Shown here piece by piece: positions 7,233 to 9,551 of a DNA stretch of 9,551 nt (positions are counted from its first letter, which is position 1; the number at the start of each line of letters is the position of its first letter). The notes below the pieces were generated by a model that was given only the letters and a program-made list of their open reading frames with translations, was not told the DNA's origin and made no database searches. The DNA is from an uncultured Woeseiaceae bacterium (GTDB lineage Bacteria; Pseudomonadota; Gammaproteobacteria; Steroidobacterales; Woeseiaceae): contig CALZHX010000375.1 of assembly GCA_945787435.1 (NCBI GenBank), positions 1-9,551 of the forward strand, given 5' to 3'. The position numbers and the translations under genes are program-made.

Positions 7233-7260
7233 TTGTATTTCAGCGACAACTGTCTATGCT
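7233..7260 (+). promoter_or_regulatory. Possible promoter of the exported barrel-like protein gene
   Basis: TTGTAT (7233-7238) and TATGCT (7255-7260) are spaced 16 nt apart and resemble a weak sigma-70 pair, 45 nt before the start at 7306. The -35 match is only partial, so this is tentative. Confidence 0.3.
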
Positions 7261-7305
7261 ATGGGCGCCCGCACAACAAATAATAACGAATCAAGGGGTT
7301 ATACG

Positions 7306-7779
7306 ATGCAAATAAGCAAATGGGGTAAGGTTCTTGCTGTTACTGCAGCACTCACAATGTTCGCGGTTCCGGCATCTGCGCAGGACGAAGACGAAGGTCC
7401 GATGACGCAGGGTGACGATGCGAAGTACGTGCGCGTCGTGCATATCAAATACAAACCTGGCAAGCGTGAGCGCGCAATGGAAATCATCGCTGAGCATTTC
7501 ATGAAAGCCACCGAGGCGGCCGGTACATCAGGCCCACTCGGGGTCATTCACCTTCAATCTGGTGAGTGGGACTCGCTCGCTGTATGGAGCCTGGAAGGTG
7601 GCCTTGCCGACCTTGAATGGTATCGCACTGAAGACAATATCAAATGGTGGGCAGCGCTGGTTGAACAGGAAGGCGGCGAAGAAGCGGCCGGTGCATTGTG
7701 GGCGGAATACCAGAGTCTGATAGACGAATCAGAGTCGGATATCGGCCACTACCATGCTACAGAGGAAGACGAAGAGTAA
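7306..7779 (+). CDS. Small exported protein with a dimeric alpha/beta-barrel-like domain
   Basis: The predicted product has 157 residues and a classical Sec signal peptide: K5, K8, hydrophobic VLAVTAALTMFAV, cleavage after an AxA site (PASA, with QDED following). The mature N-terminus is acidic. The segment YVRVVHIKYKPGKRERAMEI and the region VIHLQSGEWDSLAVWSLEGG, followed by W-rich EWYRTEDNIKWWAAL, resemble the ferredoxin-like strands and helices of the dimeric alpha/beta-barrel (ABM/NIPSNAP/EthD-like) superfamily; this is a fold guess, not a family assignment. An in-frame ATG at 7261 would add 15 residues in front of the signal peptide and lacks a ribosome-binding site, whereas AAGGGG at 7293-7298 lies 7 nt before 7306. 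It stands alone, ends with a hairpin terminator and probably works in the periplasm. The substrate is unknown. Confidence 0.9.
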   Translation: MQISKWGKVLAVTAALTMFAVPASAQDEDEGPMTQGDDAKYVRVVHIKYKPGKRERAMEIIAEHFMKATEAAGTSGPLGVIHLQSGEWDSLAVWSLEGGLADLEWYRTEDNIKWWAALVEQEGGEEAAGALWAEYQSLIDESESDIGHYHATEEDEE

Positions 7780-7802
7780 TACGTCCGAAAATGTTTGCGG
7801 GC

Positions 7803-7827
7803 AAGGGCAGCTTCGGCTGCCCTTTTT
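7803..7827 (+). terminator. Strong rho-independent terminator with TTCG loop
   Basis: AAGGGCAGC (7803-7811), loop TTCG, GCTGCCCTT (7816-7824), with five T in total at 7823-7827. The 9-bp stem closed by a stable UUCG tetraloop follows the stop at 7779 by 23 nt. It overlaps the stop codon (7826-7828) of the convergent minus-strand gene. Confidence 0.92.
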
Positions 7828-8545
7828 AGTAGGGCTTGTAGGGACGCTTGAAATGTACAAACAGGCCAATCAGTAGCAGCGACAACGATACCCACATAGA
7901 AATGCGCCAGTAACTCGTTGCAGGCTGTACGATTCTGAAGGACTCCAGAAACACGGTTTCGCAGGCACCATCACCGGTATCTGTTCGTGTCGTGCTCGTC
8001 CCACGTTTGCCACCGTCGGGATTGGAATACGAAGCCAGGTAACCGCGTACGCGAATCTGGTCACCGATCTGGACTTTTCGTACCTGGCGGCGAATAAATT
8101 CATCGTCTGATATCAGGTGATTATTTGACAGCTGATCCATGTCGAACGACTCCCACGCCTGCATGTCTCGTGTAAAGACATTGCACGTGAAGATCCCGTT
8201 CCAGAAGTCGAGTTTCTGCAAATGGCTACTTGTGTTGTCACCCCATACGACACAGACGTCCGCGACATTCAGGTGGTCATTCGCCTGCAGGTGCATGCGG
8301 CTATTACCTTCGTGTTGCCTGTAGGAAACGATCATGCCTGTGAGGTCGTAGGCGTACTCGGGTTCGATCAGGTACTCGACATCATTGACGGTCGCGTAAA
8401 ACGGTTTCTCCCATGTGGTCGTTTGTTCGGGCTCGTTCGCGATCTCGCTCACATAGTCGATGTTGCCGGGCAGGTCGTTTCGATTCCAGAACGACACCAG
8501 CAGCCACAGAAAACTCGTTGCGATGAGGGTGTTATTTAGTCGCAT
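7826..8545 (-). CDS. Two-TM membrane protein with large extracytoplasmic domain, unknown function
   Basis: The 239-residue product has one hydrophobic segment near each end: TM1 at about 6-20 (TLIATSFLWLLVSFW) and TM2 at about 213-231, followed by a basic tail HFKRPYKPY. Positive charges at both termini place the roughly 190-residue middle outside the cytoplasm. That middle has a DLTGMIVSYRQHEGN stretch (67-81), VADVCVVWGDN (94-104), FWNGIFTCNVFT (114-125) and, at about 157-206, VQIGDQIRVRGYLASYSNPD then RGTSTTRTDTGDGACETVF, which reads like an OB-fold-type beta domain. Cysteines 98, 121 and 195 could form a disulfide. I do not recognise a named family. The gene ends on the terminator shared with the 7306 gene. 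No strong SD precedes its ATG, so the start rests on the hydrophobic first segment. Confidence 0.85.
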   Translation of the reverse strand: MRLNNTLIATSFLWLLVSFWNRNDLPGNIDYVSEIANEPEQTTTWEKPFYATVNDVEYLIEPEYAYDLTGMIVSYRQHEGNSRMHLQANDHLNVADVCVVWGDNTSSHLQKLDFWNGIFTCNVFTRDMQAWESFDMDQLSNNHLISDDEFIRRQVRKVQIGDQIRVRGYLASYSNPDGGKRGTSTTRTDTGDGACETVFLESFRIVQPATSYWRISMWVSLSLLLIGLFVHFKRPYKPY

Positions 8546-8633
8546 AGATCGGTTCAGGGTCCATTCACAAAAATTTCAGTCGTCGTTAAGCGTCCTGGGA
8601 CTACTCTGGCTGCGATTGACAAAGGAATGCCAT

Positions 8634-8639
8634 GAGGAG
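8634..8639 (+). promoter_or_regulatory. Strong ribosome-binding site of the 67-residue gene
   Basis: GAGGAG with a 6-nt spacer to the ATG at 8646. It is the main evidence that this short ORF is translated. TTGACA at 8616-8621 is a consensus -35 hexamer, but no matching -10 follows before the start codon. Confidence 0.7.
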
Positions 8640-8645
8640 ACTGAC

Positions 8646-8849
8646 ATGGATATCGTATATGCCGCTGAAAAACCGAGTATCGCCAAGCTGTTAAGTGATC
8701 ATACGAGGCGCAGGGTCAGTCCTGACGAGATCAAGGTCACAGAAAACCCGGAAGAAACAGGGAGTTTCTATATAGGTTTTCAGTTTGAGAAGTACGTCCT
8801 GTCGCCGAACGGCCGGATTATGGTCGATTCGCTGAATCTTGTGGACTAG
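8646..8849 (+). CDS. 67-residue protein of unknown function
   Basis: The ATG at 8646 is preceded by GAGGAG (8634-8639) 6 nt upstream, an excellent ribosome-binding site. It sits downstream of a divergent gap from the two-TM protein gene. The product is soluble-looking and acidic-to-neutral: MDIVYAAEKPSIAKLLSDHT, then PDEIKVTENPEETGSFYIGF and a C-terminus ending in MVDSLNLVD. The N-terminus superficially recalls the AEKPS motif of TOPRIM topoisomerases, but no other TOPRIM motif follows, so I give it no function. It ends two bases before the convergent rhomboid gene. Coding status is good because of the SD and codon use, but the protein is unassigned. Confidence 0.7.
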   Translation: MDIVYAAEKPSIAKLLSDHTRRRVSPDEIKVTENPEETGSFYIGFQFEKYVLSPNGRIMVDSLNLVD

Positions 8850-8851
8850 TC

Positions 8852-9451
8852 TCAGATCAACATCGACACGAGGCGGGAAAACGCACTGGGATCTGTCACT
8901 GCGACGAAGCCCAGACCGCTCAGGGCGCCGCAAAGATGCGCATCATGATTGATGCGGTCGCTGGCGTTCTTCGATGCCCACCACGAATAACCAACGTAAA
9001 GAAAGGCGAACACCATGGCCGGCATTGGTATGAAGAAGACCAGCAACATTGTTGACGGGAAATAGACGATGTAAGCGAACAATACAGCCGAGATCGCACC
9101 AGAAGCTCCCAGCGACGCATACTGCGGGTTGTTGCGTTCCTTGTGCCAGGTGCAGGTATGGCTGACGACGAGCCCCACGAAATACAGGGCCACGAACTTC
9201 CCTGTGCCGAGAAATTCCTCCAGCGGAAAGGCAAAGAAGAAAAATGTGATCATGTTGAAGAGCAGATGCGTGGTGTCGGCGTGGATAAAACCGCTCATGA
9301 TCATCGTGTCGTACTGCTTATTACGCAGGAAGTAATACGGCCGGAACAGAAACTTGTTGATGATGTCCGGAATTTGGTACATGCCGAGCAGGCTGATGAC
9401 AATTGTCAGGATCAGGATTGCTGGCGCAGCGTAGTGTCCGGAGTCGAACAT
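8852..9451 (-). CDS. Compact rhomboid-family intramembrane serine protease
   Basis: The product is a 199-residue polytopic inner-membrane protease, about the minimal size for a six-TM rhomboid core without an extra cytoplasmic domain. The catalytic dyad is intact: S117 in GASGA (115-119) and H172 in HDAHLCGA. H57, H62 and N66 in HADTTHLLFNM are the usual accessory residues of the second membrane segment. Rhomboids cleave transmembrane segments of other membrane proteins; the substrate cannot be told. I chose the ATG at 9449-9451 because GGAG (9460-9457) lies 5 nt upstream on the minus strand; the ATG four codons earlier (9461-9463) has no SD and would itself include that sequence. The stop is two bases from the convergent 67-residue gene, without a visible hairpin between them. 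Confidence 0.94.
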   Translation of the reverse strand: MFDSGHYAAPAILILTIVISLLGMYQIPDIINKFLFRPYYFLRNKQYDTMIMSGFIHADTTHLLFNMITFFFFAFPLEEFLGTGKFVALYFVGLVVSHTCTWHKERNNPQYASLGASGAISAVLFAYIVYFPSTMLLVFFIPMPAMVFAFLYVGYSWWASKNASDRINHDAHLCGALSGLGFVAVTDPSAFSRLVSMLI

Positions 9452-9455
9452 GAAG

Positions 9456-9461
9456 TCTCCC
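9456..9461 (-). promoter_or_regulatory. Ribosome-binding site deciding the rhomboid start
   Basis: GGGAGA on the minus strand, with GGAG 5 nt before the ATG at 9451-9449. The alternative upstream ATG (9463-9461) partly overlaps it and has no SD of its own. Confidence 0.6.
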
Positions 9462-9497
9462 ATTAACGAAATGGCGTTTACTTGTACACTGGCCCCT

Positions 9498-9503
9498 TAT
9501 ACA
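9498..9503 (+). promoter_or_regulatory. Possible -10 element for the gene starting at 9530
   Basis: TATACA resembles a sigma-70 -10 box and lies 26 nt before the start codon. A weak -35 candidate, TTTACT at 9477-9482, is spaced only 15 nt away, so the promoter is tentative. Confidence 0.3.
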
Positions 9504-9529
9504 GCGACTGATCAGGTGAAGGGAAGCTG

Positions 9530-9551
9530 ATGAATAGAATATTCCAGCTAG
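9530..9551 (+). CDS. Start of an unidentified gene, cut by the window edge
   Basis: ATG at 9530-9532 with a purine-rich AAGGGAAG at 9519-9526 upstream is a convincing start. Only seven codons are visible (MNRIFQL), too few to identify the product. It is divergent from the rhomboid gene, with 78 nt between the starts. Confidence 0.55.

Noticed and set aside
8646..8849. Topoisomerase/TOPRIM fragment on the strength of AEKPS
   Set aside because: No DxD or other TOPRIM motif follows and the length is far too short; reported only as a protein of unknown function.

Overview
The window looks like chromosomal DNA of a proteobacterium, most likely a gammaproteobacterium. The clues are moderate to high GC in the genes, lipobox signal peptides on two secreted proteins, a GGDEF-EAL signalling protein, and a mix of small conserved membrane proteins. 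No genus can be named from the sequence alone. I see no phage genes, transposase, CRISPR array, rRNA or tRNA. The gene order is that of an ordinary housekeeping or accessory region with many short transcription units on alternating strands.

Layout: positions 1-208 are AT-rich and hold no convincing gene. A bidirectional hairpin terminator (209-232) follows, closing a minus-strand gene for a small Cys/His-rich protein (239-616). Divergent from it is an aldo/keto reductase of the Kv-beta-like group (697-1662). A small hydrophobic membrane protein (minus, 1746-1964) is divergent from a large secreted lipoprotein of the DUF885 family (2039-3865), which carries a metallopeptidase-like HExxPGHH motif.

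The most notable unit is 4020-7231. A predicted substrate-binding lipoprotein (ABC_sub_bind type) overlaps by 4 nt the start of a membrane GGDEF-EAL protein that has its own periplasmic domain. No permease or ATPase gene lies nearby, so the binding protein probably serves as a periplasmic receptor controlling cyclic-di-GMP turnover. This is the same logic as NspS-MbaA or LuxP-LuxQ, but with a different binding-protein family.

The rest comprises a small exported alpha/beta-barrel-like protein (7306-7779) with a strong UUCG-loop terminator, and a convergent two-TM protein with a large extracytoplasmic domain (7826-8545). After these come a 67-residue protein of unknown function (8646-8849), a compact rhomboid protease on the minus strand (8852-9451), and the first seven codons of a further plus-strand gene cut by the window edge (9530-9551).
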